Shown in pieces: positions 47,275-59,759 of a stretch of 64,000 nt of DNA. Under the pieces are notes generated by a model. That model was not told the DNA's origin. It did no database searches and saw only the letters and a list, made by a program, of their open reading frames with translations. The position numbers and the translations under genes were made by a program. This DNA comes from Nepenthes gracilis (taxonomy: Eukaryota; Streptophyta; Magnoliopsida; Caryophyllales; Nepenthaceae). How positions within the stretch are numbered: the first letter of the stretch is position 1; the number at the start of each line of letters is the position of its first letter. The DNA is taken from contig BSYO01000025.1 in assembly GCA_033239525.1 (NCBI GenBank), forward strand, positions 13,302,001-13,366,000. Reading direction: 5' to 3'.

Positions 47275-48140
47275 GAGCCTGTGCTGGAAACTTTTGGGTG
47301 TTATCCTTCTTTGTAATGGAATTGACTTGTATACATGTAATCATTTTCCTATGAATGAAATGTCCTTCTAAAATTTGACTCTCGCTTTTCTTTCTGGTCG
47401 AATATTTTATATGTCCGACTCTAAGTGTTTTTTAAGTTAATTCTGACTTATAGGCCTTTGTCCTTAGGTGGTCCGAAAGACGTCAGAATAGTCGTGCTTC
47501 TAACTAAAATTTTTTCAAAACCATATTCGGCTAATGATACTATCTTAAAGGCTTTTGCATGCATGCTTCTAAGGAAGCCCCCCAAGTTTTAGTCCTCGGC
47601 CTCATTTGAGCTCCTTAGTGACATGACCAAGTTTTAATTAACAACCTCGTCTGGGTTGCTCAGTTATGTGACTGAGTTTTGTGGTCTGACGAATATGGTC
47701 CTCGGTGCAGTGAATGGACTTCACCTGATTTAGGGGTAGCCTAAATTATGCAACTTAATAAAAGGTAAGCAAGCACAAAGACAAATAAAAGAAGCTAAAA
47801 TTTTATTAATAAATTTCATATCAGTACAAGTACTACACATAATGCAAATCTTACCTGGCAGTATATTTAATAATTGAAAATCTTTTTTAAGGTGATAGGC
47901 ATTTCAAGTCCAAGGTACTAATTTGTGATTCTGGGTTCATAACTTATACGTCCAATTCTTAAAAATGGCCGAGACTAGGAATGGTCATTTCTAGTTATAT
48001 GAGAGTTTGTTTCGATTGGCATTTTTGCCCGTGGCTTTAATACTTCGTAACACTAGATCTCCCACATCAAACTGTTGTACCTTTACCTTTTTGTTGTATT
48101 ACCTAGTAATTCTTTGTTGATATGCCACTGTCCGCAACCA
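47275..48140. other. Element 2, region between the two convergent gene sets
   Basis: Behind the opposite-strand ORF is an AT-rich stretch with TGTAATGGAATTG, TGTATACATGTAAT and AATGAAATG words, as in plant 3' ends on +. After that, unrecognised sequence leads to the end of integrase, which reads from the other side. Transcripts from both directions would converge here. Confidence 0.4.
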
Positions 48141-48149
48141 TGCCTCGTC

Positions 48150-48862
48150 TTATACTTCTTGAAGTAGATCAAGATTCTTTTGAAAATTTTGTGGGTTATG
48201 ATGTGAATCAAAAGATTCGACCCGAAGACTACGAAGTCCAATCTCTATTGGAATAACGGCCTTGGTCTTGTAGTTTAAACTGAAAGGAGTTTCACGGGTC
48301 AGTTCTCTGGGTATTGTTCTATTTGACCTAAGGATGGATGAAAGCTCATCCACTCGGGAGCCCTTAGCATTTTCAACTTTCGTCTTCAGACCGTACAGTA
48401 TTGTGCGGTTCGTAACTTTCACTTGTCCGTTGCATTTCGAATAAGCGACTGAAATGTGAACCAACTTTATCTTCAAATTGGCACAGTACTTTGTGAAGCG
48501 TTTTTCGGTAAATTAGATTCCATTATCAGTCACAATAATTTCGGGTATATTAAATCTACAAACAATATTCTGTCGAGCAAATTCGATTGTATTTCGCTCA
48601 GTTATTTTGACGAGTAGGACGGCTTTAACCCATTTTGTGAAGCAATCAATTCTAACAATGATAAATTTTCTTTGTCCTGATGCCACTGGAAGTGGTCCGA
48701 GAATATCAGCTCCCATTGTACGAACAACCATGGTGACTGCAGAGTTTGAAGTTCTGTATGCGGCTGATGGGTGAGATTCCTATGCATCTGACAATTTTCA
48801 CATTTTCGGATGAAGTCCATCATGTTATATTTCATTGTGGGCCAATAATATCCTTGCATCAT
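48150..48862 (-). pseudogene. Element 2 integrase, broken by frameshifts
   Basis: On the - strand: the zinc-binding part (48862-48740) has GYYWPTMKYNMMDFIRKCE and CENCQMHR. The core (48731-48513) has MGADILGPLPVASGQRKF, DCFTKWVKAV and IPEIIVTDNG, including two of the catalytic acids. The last part (48476-48150) has NGQVKVTNRTILYGLK and RSNRTIPRELTRETPFSLNY. The three pieces are in different frames, so at least two shifts are needed. Confidence 0.85.
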
Positions 48863-49224
48863 GAGTTTGAAAGTAATGTTCTTGCCACCAATGTGAGATC
48901 CACAAATACCGAGGTGTACTTCTTCGACGACATGTTTGGCCTCTTCTGGTGTAAGACACCGTAAGTATGGTATTGAGTACCCTCATCGGTATAATATTTC
49001 ATCCATAATGGTATACCATCCCACTATTTTTCTCAGATGCTTGGTTTCATCTGGATTTTCTAGTAATGTGTTATCGGACAGATATTTTATATAGAGAGTC
49101 ATCAAGTTATCAATACTAGTTACTTGCATGACTTCTTATTGTGAGTCATTGATACTAGGAACTTTAAGGATTTCATGCAATTCTCGTGCGTACTGCTCTA
49201 AATCTCCAGTTGCAGCAGCTCTTA

Positions 49225-49990
49225 CTAATCTATCTGATTTCCTTTTTTTTCTCTTGGAATGTGAATTATCTCCACATTATCAAATGTGGAAATCAAATTT
49301 TGGACTTTGGAGAGATATTGGAAAAGTAGTGAATTGATTGTATCAAAATTTTCTCGAACCTGATTAATAACCAGTTTCGAGTCACTGTATACTGTAAGGT
49401 TCGTAGCCGAACACTCTTTGGCTAATTTTAATCTAGCAAGTAGTACTTCATACTCGGCCATATTATTTGTAATTGAAAATTTGAGGGTCATTGAATATTT
49501 TATTTCTGACCCATCAGGTATTTTTAACACCACTCCGGCTCCACAACCAACTTGCATTGAAAAGGCATCCACGTGTAAAGTCCACGTTGGAGTACTTTGG
49601 GGACCGTCGGTTCCTATTCAAGGGTTTTCAGAATTGGTGTTGTCGTTTCAACAATGAAATCCGTGAGAGCCTGACATTTTAAGGATGGCCTTGGTCGGAA
49701 TTCTAAGTCAAACTCTGTCAATTCAATGGCCCACTTGGCCAATCGTCCTGACACATCCAGTTTTTGCAGAATTTCTTTCAATGGTTGGTCTGTCAGGGTA
49801 ATAATTTTATATACCTGAAAATATGGTCAAAATTTTTGGGCAAATCTACAAGTGTCAGAGCTATCTTCTTGGCATGGGAATAACAAGTTTTTGCGTTGAT
49901 CAAGATTTTGTTGACGTAATATATAGGTCGTTGTTCATCAGACATTTGTCGAATTAGGACCGAATTTAAGGTAATTTTGGACACAACCAG
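49225..49990 (-). pseudogene. Element 2 RNase H region, two successive domains, broken
   Basis: The first RNase H, decayed, is seen at 49984-49793 (RPIYYVNKILINAKTCYSHA). The second is better kept at 49572-49225, with VGCGAGVVLKIPDGSEIKY, NNMAEYEVLLARLKLAKEC, VYSDSKLVINQV and IIHIPREKKGNQID. The second has the Asp, Glu and Asp positions of the RNase H core. Succession of two RNase H domains is typical of the Tat lineage. Confidence 0.8.
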
Positions 49991-50039
49991 ATGTAAATAT
50001 AATTCCTTGCCTTGTTGTGGAGAAATTAGCAGTGACGAG

Positions 50040-50900
50040 TGTGAAAGCTACTCCTTGAGTTCTCAGAAAGCAGCTTCACATTCCGTAGTCCACTGAAAGT
50101 CAGCAGCCTTTGTCCCTCTCAATGCCTTGAAGAATGGTAAGTATTTCTCGGCTGATATAGCCAAGAAGTGGGAGAGTGTCGCCAATCTTCTAGTCAGTTT
50201 TTGGACTTCTTTTACTGTCCGAGGTGGATTCATGTTCAAGATAGCCTTGATCTTTTTAGAATTGGCTTCTATTTCTCGGTGTGAAACAATGAAGCCTAAA
50301 AATTTTTTTGATGTTACTCTAAAAGTGTCTTTAGTTGGATTAAGTTTCATCTGGTGTGTTCTCAGGACATTAAATGCCTTGTGCAGATCGCAAATATGGT
50401 CATTTTATATTTTGCTCTTCACGAGTATATTGCCCACGTATACTTCTATATTTCTTCTGATCTTTGCCTCGAACATTTTATTAACAAGGCGCTAATAAGT
50501 TGCACCGATATTTTTTAGATCGAATGATATAATTTTATAACAGTATATCTCTTGGTCAGTCATAAAAGTCGTGTGCTCATCGTCTTATGGATTCATCCGA
50601 ATTTAATTGTAATCTAAGTATGTATCCATAAAACTGAGCAATCCCTGTCTAGACGTAGAGTCCACAAGCAAATTAATTCTTAATAATGAGAAGCTGTCCT
50701 TCAGATAGGTTTTGTTGACGTGGATAAAATCGACGCACATTTTCTACTTCTCATTACTTTTCTTTACCATAACCACATTGATAACCAATTTAGGTATTGA
50801 ACTTCTCTAATGAGCCTAGTGTTTAGGAGTTTCTTTACTTCTTTCCAACTAGCAATTAACTTTTCGATTGAGTAGTTCTTTGTTTTTGTCGAATAGGTTT
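50040..50900 (-). pseudogene. Element 2 reverse transcriptase, broken
   Basis: The C-terminal thumb and connection are clear at 50350-50063 (MKLNPTKDTFRVTSKKFLGF, PRTVKEVQKLTRRLATLSHF). The palm and finger parts lie above, up to about 50900, but are interrupted by several stops. Words of the block equivalent to YCYK in element 1 are visible near 50545-50530. Confidence 0.75.
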
Positions 50901-51149
50901 ATGATAGGGATTTAGGCCCAACTTATGTACCATTATTTTGGTCTGTATCCCTGACATGTCGTTAGGTGCCCAAGCGAAGACGCCAGAATTTTATCTAAGG
51001 AAATCGACAAGTTGACTTCGGAACGATTCAGACAAAGAACTCTCGATCTTTATGTACTTTTTAGGATCATTGGGATTCAGCGAAATCTACTCGGTTGATT
51101 CTCCAGATTGGGCTTATAATAATGTGGTCTCATCACGAAATTCAATGTC

Positions 51150-51600
51150 TTGGATTAGTTGATTTATTGGTGTCTGAGTGACTTCAGATAAGTAACACGT
51201 TCGCCTAGTTATTTGATCGTCTAAGACCTCTCCGATGCCAAATAAAGTCAAAAACTTTATCTTCAGATACAAATAGAAATCATTGCCCCGAATGCTGTTA
51301 AATAGGGTCGTTTGAGGATGGCGTTATAAACCGATGGGAAATCCATAACTAAGAAAGTATATTGGCGGCTGTCTTAGGATGTGTACCCTGCATGACTTCT
51401 AATTGAATCACCCCTTGTATGGGTACGGGTTCATTATCCAATTCGTACAAGTATTCTTCTGAGATCCTTAATTGACTTCTTTTTGGTTCTAATTTAAAAA
51501 ACGTATCCAAATAAAGTAAATTTTTTAAATTTTTATTATCAATAAATATTCGTTTCATTTAATAATCTATACTACAATAAAAAAAAATGAGTACAGTTAC
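51150..51600 (-). pseudogene. Element 2 protease, broken, with altered active site
   Basis: The frame 51558-51349 starts MKRIFIDNKNLKNLLYLDTF and contains YELDNEPVPIQGVIQLEVM. It corresponds to the aspartic protease, but the active-site D-T/N-G-S is D-N-K-N here, the same four residues as in element 1. The C-terminal part runs on in broken frames. Confidence 0.7.
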
Positions 51601-51639
51601 AACCAAGAGATTAGAATATAGGGATGTTACATGAGTCAA

Positions 51640-53345
51640 ATCTTCATTGCTAAAACTAATCACTTCATCGCTATTTTCTATCATTGGTCTTTTGTGGCCG
51701 ATGGACATTCTTGAACTTTTTGGAATATTATCCCGAGCGGGTTGCATAGTAATTATGCTTACAATGTCAGCTGTCGTTCGATTTCTTGGTTGCTCAATTC
51801 CATCTTTGTCTACTCTTCTAAAAGTCTGTCTGGGTCTTTGCAGAAATCAATTAAAATGTCCATTTTGGATTAACTCTTCAATTTCCTTCTACAGCGTCCT
51901 ACAGTCCACGATGCCGTGTCACCTGTACCAATGATAATGACAACACGTTGACTGATCACCGCCATCTTGGTTCTTCAATGCCTTCAGTTATTTAAAAAAA
52001 TTTTCATCCCGAATTCGTATCAGGATATTGGTACGGGAGTCATTTAGAAGAGTCAGATCTTGCTGCCTGAATCCTCTTTTTGGTGTCGACTCAGACTTTT
52101 GCTACTTTCTCAATCCTCGAGGACCCATATTGTTCTATTTTTTCTTTTTCCCTCAATTGCCTTTTGGTGAGACTGGTCATTCAACCGTTTTGCTTCATTG
52201 GCTTCCTCGACTGTTATATATGCTCGAGTAATGGCCTCAATCTCTTTGAAGGTTTGTGAATTCCTGTGAGTCATGTGCTTAAAAAAGTCGACAGGTTCCA
52301 ACGCAGATACAAAAATACTAAGCTTCATCTCCTCAATGAGTTTCAAAATTTTCCTAGCCTCGGCCGTAAATCTGGTCAGGAACTTCTTTATACTTTCATT
52401 TGGCTCTTGCTTAACTCAGGCCAAATGCCATGGTTGTTTCTTTTCCCTCCTATTGGAGGTAAATTGAGACAGAAAATTATCGGCTAAATCTTAAAAAGTT
52501 TTGATAGAATTTGGCTGAAGGCGATAGAACTATGCTCAGGCGTCGTCTTTTGAGATTAGGGGGAAGTAAATGAATGTTACTGCCTCATCTAAACCTTGAA
52601 AGTTCAGTAGAGTATAGAAGTGATCTAAATGATTCATAGGATCAGAATTTTCATCATATGGCTCCAGAGCAGGCATCTTAAACTTATGCGGAACTAAATG
52701 CATACGGATCTCCATTATAAATGGAGACTTCCGCAAGTCAACGGTTTTTCCTCCAGTGTCTTCTCCAAAGATACGATTCCAAATTCTCTCAACTTTTTCC
52801 TCTATTTGGAGAGGAGCTGCCATCCTTTTTCCATTGAGAGAATTCCTCAATTCGAATAGATTTTGGACGGACTGTGAAATTAGCGGCTCACAACCCTTGA
52901 AGGATGTTCGCTGTGAGAGGGTTCTTCGCGGAGCATGGGCTCCCTCTCGTCACGAGAATATCGAGAGTTTCATCTCTCAGAACTATCCGCTTGGACTCAA
53001 AAACTTAAATGACCTTTAAGTCGTGATGAGACTTTATTGTTTAAGACAGTTTTAGTCCTGAGATCATTCTAGTTGTTAATCTTCTTGGAGGGGTGTCTTC
53101 TTTCCCTATTCTTCCTTTTGGACGTGGCGGTTTGAGTAGCCGAAGATGGGATCCTTTTGGCTGCTCATCCAATCGTGTATAAATTGTCTGGACGACTTTG
53201 AAAATAGCATCCATTTTCATCGTAAGTGCACGTACACAAGGGTCTGAATGGTCGTTCATTGTATTGACAATGGGAGGACAATTACCACATGAACTGGCCT
53301 CCCTAATTGGTGCAATAACTTGTGCTCTAATGTTTACCATCTTTT
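51640..53345 (-). pseudogene. Element 2 gag, broken
   Basis: N-terminal part 53340-53041 with IFKVVQTIYTRLDEQPKGS and Arg/Lys-rich sequence after it. The middle part, 52850-52536, has EEKVERIWNRIFGED, KSPFIMEIRMHLVPHKF and HLDHFYTLLNFQG, matching element 1 gag. The part 52346-52110 has VDFFKHMTHRNSQTFKEIEA and ITVEEANEAKRL, the C-terminal helices. Stops and shifts lie between. Confidence 0.8.
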
Positions 53346-53379
53346 TATTAGGATTATAGTTTTCAGACTTTCAGTTTTG

Positions 53380-53400
53380 GATTCCTACAGACGGTACCAA
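53380..53400 (-). promoter_or_regulatory. Primer-binding site of element 2
   Basis: On the - strand, directly behind the 5' LTR, stands TTGGTACCGTCTGTAGG, one core change from TTGGCGCCGTCTGTGGG. Confidence 0.75.
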
Positions 53401-53985
53401 TGTTGCGTCCGATGATTTAATTGTTGTACGGTGAAGAAATTTATCCGTCAAATGTTTAAAGTCTTTAATCTCCGTACATCTTTAATCAAGATCATGTACA
53501 ATAACAAAATAACAGTCAAAAGATTTGCGAGATTCATTCTCTGGTATATCTTCTGACGCTCAAATTAGTATTTTTCTTAAATATTAAGAAAGAAGATCTA
53601 AAAAGATGTATAAAGTCCAAAGAATTGTACTCTTTAAGTGGCGTCTTAAATTGAGAGAGTATGTATGCGCTCTTGGCGTCTTTATATACTTTAGTCTGAA
53701 AAAACTTAAGTTCTTCTTTTTGGATAGAGAAGATTGATATTTATAAAAAGTGGATGTTAGTTAACCGTTAGGAAAGCTAATGAACTGTTAACCGTTATCT
53801 TTATCATGACAACGGTTGTAACAAATGTCCAATATCGTTAGTTGAGTAATCGCCTTAGGCCATTAAACTGACCTCGGTAACATTTGTCGAAATAGGCCAT
53901 GCGGATGCTTTGAACCGTTGAACTCAGTCTTTTGGTTTGAAATTGTATTGGGTTTTCTTTGGGCCGTCGGATATGACACCCATCG
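53401..53985 (-). repeat. Right (5') LTR of element 2
   Basis: Starts TGTTGCGTCCG and ends ACCCATCG on +. The last A of the expected CA end has become G. Followed by GGTAT, the second half of the target duplication. Confidence 0.9.
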
Positions 53986-53990
53986 GGTAT

Positions 53991-56424
53991 AATTATTGGT
54001 GAAAGTGATTGGTTCTATTGGGCTTTGCCCTAGTTATAAAATTGTATATATTATTTATTTTAAATAAATATTAAATCAAAAAAAATATTTCAATAGATCA
54101 TAATTTTATGTAACTAATCACTTTTTATATGAATGTATATTTAAATATATATTAATTCAATATTTTAATTTAAATATTGTTTTAAACATTTTATATTTTT
54201 TTATATATTTTCATAAAAATATAAATCTTTAAACAGAACCACTTAAAAATAAATAAAATGTTTATAAGCCAATCCGGTTTAAACTATAGATAGAAATAGT
54301 TATGGCTTTCAGCTTTGATAATTTGGGGCTATAATTGGTTTGGCCCAAATTAGAAGTCCCAAATTTTTACTTAAATTCAATTTGTATTCAATTTGAACTT
54401 AATTTTGATGAGATTTGCTCTAAGATTAATTCATAGAAATGATCCTAACTAAATTCAAGAAACTCAGTTGCCCATTATTTACACAATTTATAAATAATAT
54501 TATTTAAAAATTTATATTAATCACATCTTATCATGATATTATTAAACATTGTGTAAATAATTGAACATTGTGTCACATAATCGATATAATCGATGTAATT
54601 AAATTAACAACCCATAAGCTGAATGGCTAGCTTTAATGAGTGCATATCAAGCCTAACTTTATGGGTTTAACTTATACTTCCCCAAGCAAGAATCATCTCC
54701 ACTTATTTTTGGTACCTATGACCCAGATATATAATCTGATATAGCGAAATAAAATCTAAATTTTCCGCTAATCATTAGTGATCAAATTCGTAAGTATAAA
54801 AAATAGAACAATGTATAATGATTTTTAATTTGGAAAATCCCCTTAAAAATGAGAGTGTATGTCTAAAATAATCTATTATAAAAGTATTGATTTCACAGAT
54901 ACTATAAATATAAGGATTAGACGTTTTGTAACAAATAGACCAAAGAATCAGTATAAAAATAGAAAATGATCGGTAAAAATATTCTTTGTAACTCTAAGAA
55001 TAACATATCAAATATCGACGGATATTGAAACACAATTTAACACTCTACCGGATACTCAAATCTTTCTGTTCTCCAATTGTTTCTCTCTTTTTCTATTTTT
55101 CATTCAACTCATGAATAATTGTTTGAATATTTAATTGCTTATCTCCGACATAAGAGTTAGGCTCATTTATATAGAATTTTCATTCAAAGTTAATTAGAAA
55201 GAAAATACAATTTCTTAATCAATGATATTTCTAAATTAGTAAAATAATTTTTTAGAATTTTTTCTAATCAATAATATCTTCAATTTAGAAAATAATATCA
55301 TCAAATTTTTTCTAATTAAAGAGAATTAAATCTCTTCTAATTTAAAATTTCTATAATATCAATACGATATCTGTGTGATTTCATTCGAACCCACACGATA
55401 ATGGAAAGAAAATGAAAGCTCGAATAATAATGTATGAAAAATAACAATTTCAATATTATATCAAAAACTTAATTCAATATCAACACTTTTGTGTGTTTTT
55501 TTCCATTTTTATTAAAGTTTTAATTTGGTAGGTTTGATATATAATAAGATTGAATTAATCAAAATCAGTCCATCTAATCTATTCAATCCAATCAGTTCGA
55601 TATTTTATAGGGTATGATTAGTATATACAAATAATATAGATAGACATTAAGTTTTAAACTAGGTATGACATTTAGTGAAAAATGATCTGTTCAGTCTGGC
55701 CCCATCACGATTCTATAAAATATTTACTAATTTTTTTTATTTTTGATAAATATTCAAATTAAAAAATAATTATTGAATCATATCTTATGCAACTAATATT
55801 TTTTTTTATGTAAAGATTTACCAATTAAAATATTCAAGTGATATTTTAATATAACTATTATATTTTTGGATTATTATATATTTTTATTTATTTATTGTGT
55901 AATTATGAACTATTTAACTAAAAGAATATCCACAAATTAACCCGTATCAGTAATATTTTTTTTATAGACAGATATAATTATAATTTTTAATCCAAATAAT
56001 TAGGTCAAACCTGAATTAAATCAACTTTACAGTAATAAATTTTTACTTAAATTCAATTTATATTTGATCATATTCAATTTTGAAAACGACCCATGTACCT
56101 TAGATAAATAGTTAAGTGTAAATGGAATAAAATAAATTCAATTTCTTCTGAAAAATAACACAAATATGATTTCATTATATCATTAATATTTATTATTATA
56201 TTATTAAATTATAAAAATAATAATTTGACAGTCTATAAATTGATTATTTTTATTATAAATCTCACAAAATTATACCCACATTCAATTTGGATGATAAATA
56301 TTTTTTTTTCATATAAATAAAATTATTCTATTATAATATAATTATTACGAGTTTAAACTATAAAATAATTTAATGAATCTATTGCATAAAAATAGCATAA
56401 TTGACGCTTGATTTTTATAAATTT
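53991..56424. other. AT-rich spacer, no gene seen
   Basis: Long AT-rich stretch without long frames on either strand. Words such as CCTTAGAT and GACCCATG near 56090 have no recognised context. Confidence 0.6.
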
Positions 56425-56570
56425 GTATTTAATCATTAATTTAAAAAAAAAAAAGAGATGACGAAGGAGTTGGAGGGCAAGTTGAGCTCGTTATTTCCAG
56501 GAAGCTTCATTGTTCGTTTATTTAATAGCGATGAGCAGAAGAGATTATAAAGCGTATTACAAATTAGGGT
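56425..56570 (+). repeat. Left copy of a gene-like direct repeat flanking element 3
   Basis: From TTTGTATTTAATCATTAATTT to AGCGTATTA this stretch recurs at 60705-60890. The best shared part is TCGTTATTTCCAGGAAGC followed by TTCATT. On + a short frame (ATG at 56458) reads KELEGKLSSLFPGSF and stops at 56550. The source gene is not recognised. Confidence 0.7.
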
Positions 56571-56660
56571 TACAAGCTAAACCTATATTGCTTCATAGGA
56601 GTTGCTTTTTATAGTAATTCCAAAATACCCTTTTTTTATGGACAATTTTCTTTTAATACT

Positions 56661-57839
56661 TGTTATGGGTTGGATACCGTCCATTGAGATCAGTCCCACG
56701 TTCTCAGGCAAGTGGAGACGTGAAATAGTGTCCATTAGGGTTGACTAGAGGCGGTCGAGGGACAGTTGTATAAAGATTAATTGGCGTCAAATAATCTTTT
56801 ATAGGCAGCTATCTGTCTAGATCCATTTGTTATTAATCAGGTTTTGTCAAGCCATCTGATCTGATGCGTCACTGGATTCAAACTTTAAATAGACTCGGGT
56901 CAACTTAATCGTCTAAATTCGACTTCGTTCACCAAGTCTGGATCTTGCATACCACTGTAATAAATAAGAAGTCGGGTGACAGCGGGAGGGTATCCCATTA
57001 AAAACACTCCAACGCTCAAGTCAATAAGCAACCTTCGAATCAAGAAGGTTAGGGCGAAATGAAAGGAACAGGAAAGTAAAAAGTGTTGGTGATAGGGGTT
57101 TGCTCTTGCGTGAGAGGTTTTCTATAACTCGTGAGGAGAGTTGGTTCTCAGCACTGAAGTCGTGGCGGATGTAGTAATATAAAGAGTTGGCGTTCTGCAA
57201 GCGTGGAAGCTTTTAAAGTTATGAGATCGTTACGTGAGCTTATGAGAGTATTTTTAGCTAAAAAGAGAATGCGTCCTGGAGTAAAGAATTCATGAGCTTT
57301 TATAGCTGAAATGTTGGGCGGCCTTTATTGGGTGGAAATGTTTGATTCCCGTGCTCTATTGGAATTGCTTTCTTTCTTGGCGTGGAACTTTAATGACAGT
57401 AACAGCTCCATGGATTGATTGCCTTCATTCTACGTTTTATAACTGTCAGGGTTTATTACAAATTGAAAGAGAGAATCTGGTGCTTTCTTCATGAGACGTG
57501 CGCTGAATTTACCAGTGACCATTACAATAGAGATTGTCTTCTGGGAAAGTGTGAAATCATGGAAAAAAGCTGTTACTAGTTGTAGACGGAAGTGTGGGCC
57601 AAGCTACGTGAGGCTTACTCTTAGGTAGGCCTATTGTGACATTTTAGGTCAACAGAAATGTTGACCATCTCTGGGAGCTTGTCGTTCACCCTAATGCCAA
57701 GTTTGGCTGATCTCCTTGGCCTTTCGTTCGGTCAATAGTTGGCATTGATCGTCCAGACGTACATATGGTCCCTTGTGGATTTGAGTTGTTCCTCCTTCTT
57801 AGGCTAGCCGACTATGGACGTACCCATCACTAGCCCCCC
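56661..57839 (-). repeat. LTR of element 3 (left)
   Basis: TGTTATGG...CCCATCA, about 1.2 kb, followed directly by a C-rich tract (purine tract on -). The motif CACTCCAACGCTCAAG at about 57005 is shared in position with the LTR of element 1. No complete partner LTR was found. Confidence 0.55.
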
Positions 57840-58453
57840 ACACTGGTAGTCTGAATTCTAACTTCCAACATGTTGATGATAGGACGTACCTGGCTGGCAT
57901 ACATCAAGATCCACTAGACTGGTGGCGGAAGCGTTAACCGGAGTCGTTGACTGTTTAGGATAAAGTCTGGAGAACTTTTGAAGGAAGAGTTGACTGAATT
58001 TGTTGATCGTCTATGCCAAAATTCTTAGAACTGTTAAAGAAAATATTGACCTGATTTGTTGACCGTTCGGGCCAAAATCTGAATAACTGTGGAAGGAAAT
58101 GTTGACCGGAGTTATTGACTGTCTAGACCAGAATCCGGAGAACTTGTGAGAATTGGAACGACGCGCTATCATCAGTGGCTTGTCAGTCGAAAAGGTGGCC
58201 ACGTATCTGTATGCGACGGATTCAAGATTCCGGTAATTAATACAATAGAGGATCTGATTTGACTACATCTGTTAGGAAACGACACGTGTAAGCAATGATC
58301 GACGCATGATCTCGAGACAGTTAATCTTCTCTGGCATTCATATCGCCCTTTAAGTTGTCCGTTCGTTTCGCTTTTAAATTTTTCACGCTCTCCTTCATTT
58401 TTTTCGAAAATTTTCCTAAATGTTGTGCCATATTCTTTCTTACTTCCACTTCC

Positions 58454-59750
58454 ATGGCCCCTTCTGTAATGAAAATTGATTCTGTGCTCATTGCTGGTGA
58501 GGTTAAAGAGTTGTGCGTGGAGTTCAACATTCCACAGAGGATCATCCCGATGATACTAGACGAGCTGGACAGGGTTTGTTTTCCCCCTGAGGGCTGCATC
58601 ACTATTTACGAAGCTCATCTGAGTAGTGGGATTCGCCTTCCAATCCTCAAGAACTATTGAACATCCTCACTACTCTCCAGGTGCCTATCACACGACTTCA
58701 TACCAATGTCATGTGATATCTATGTTCTCTATGTATCTTCATGCGCCATCACTCTCGTATGATAACGGTAGATGCCGTCAGGGTGATGTTTCGATTTACA
58801 CAAAGTGCGGACTGAATTTCTCTGACCCCTAGAGACCTTCCAATCAATCATAGCATTTACAACTCGTTGAAGAATTGAAAGGATCACTTCTTCTTCATTC
58901 GCGTTATTGAGACGTGGCCCTTGTCTCAAGACTGGGGTAATGTTCCACAGGCATTCACCGGGACGCCGAAGAAGGCGGAGATTGCCGCTATGGCCGAGTT
59001 GTTGGAGCTTGTGAGGGAGAATCCTGATAACTTTAGGAGAGACCACTTGGCCACCTTTAGCCTGTCCTGCTAGAGCCATCCCTCGAGCTCATGCTTGAAT
59101 TGTCAATGGGACGGTCTGGAGGGGACCTTCTGTGGCCCAACACTGTCAATCTTAGATCTAGGCACACTGGTCGGTGCTGGAGGAAGGGATGGTGATCAAG
59201 GGTCACTAGTACTCAATGAGTAGAAAATCGTAGGGTTGTTGCGCCATAATGGCCTTCCGCGGCATCAGCGGAGTATTGTCATTCAAAGCCTTCTGCCGTC
59301 AGGATGATTAGGTTTCTGAGGGCACCGCCAGGCCTTAGATCCTATGGGGCGCCCAACTCCACGCGACGTCGAAGGCCTAAGGGAGTTGGCACTTTGCTTC
59401 GTTGTGTCCTAAGAGTAGTGGTGGACATCGAGGCCTAAGCACAGGTTGTTGTTGAAGAGGTCGAGCAAACTCAGGCACAAGTGACTATCTTTAAGCAAGC
59501 ATGATCGGAGGTAGGGGCGAGGGCGTCGCAACTGACCGACGTCAACTCGCAGGCTCAAAACCAAATTGTTGCTCTTCAGGAGGAGCTCGAGTGATATCAG
59601 GCAAGGCTTAGGGAGGAACACATCATCCATGCGCGACAGGAAGCTGAGTTGAGATCAAAGATTCGGCCGGAGGAGTTGGCTTCCTTGCTGGAAAGAAGAT
59701 TCCAGGAAGGGGTTCGGCTTAGCCGGAGAATAGCTTCGTTGACGATGCTA
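58454..59750 (+). pseudogene. Element 3 opposite-strand ORF: Transposase_28-like protein, broken
   Basis: The frame from ATG 58454 to TGA 58660 starts MAPSVMKIDSV and contains VCFPPEGCITIYEAHLSSGI, matching APPEGFISVYEHHLKGGFRY of element 1. After a frame shift LQVPITRLHTNVM continues the match (element 1: LGVPIARLYPN). Further remnants on + include KTEIAAMAELLELV-like sequence near 58975-59020 and a Glu/Gln-rich helical stretch near 59560-59700. Stops are frequent. The 5' leader (58330-58453) is pyrimidine-rich, as in the other two copies. Confidence 0.65.
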
Positions 59751-59759
59751 GGCTTCCGC

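Larger units (their letters stand above)
44285..53985 (-). mobile_element. Element 2: Tat-type Ty3/gypsy LTR retrotransposon, nearly full length, decayed
   Basis: LTRs of 588 bp (44285-44872) and 585 bp (53401-53985) enclose a 9.7-kb element on the - strand. The flanks AGTAT (44280-44284) and GGTAT (53986-53990) form a target duplication with one difference. The PBS next to the right LTR reads TTGGTACCGTCTGTAG; the purine tract next to the left LTR reads CATGGGGGGCTAG. Order on -: gag, protease, RT, two RNase H regions, integrase, opposite-strand ORF. All genes carry stops and shifts. The LTRs differ at roughly one site in six by eye, so the insertion is old. It is related to element 1 but clearly a separate family: LTRs are shorter and domains differ. 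Confidence 0.93.
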
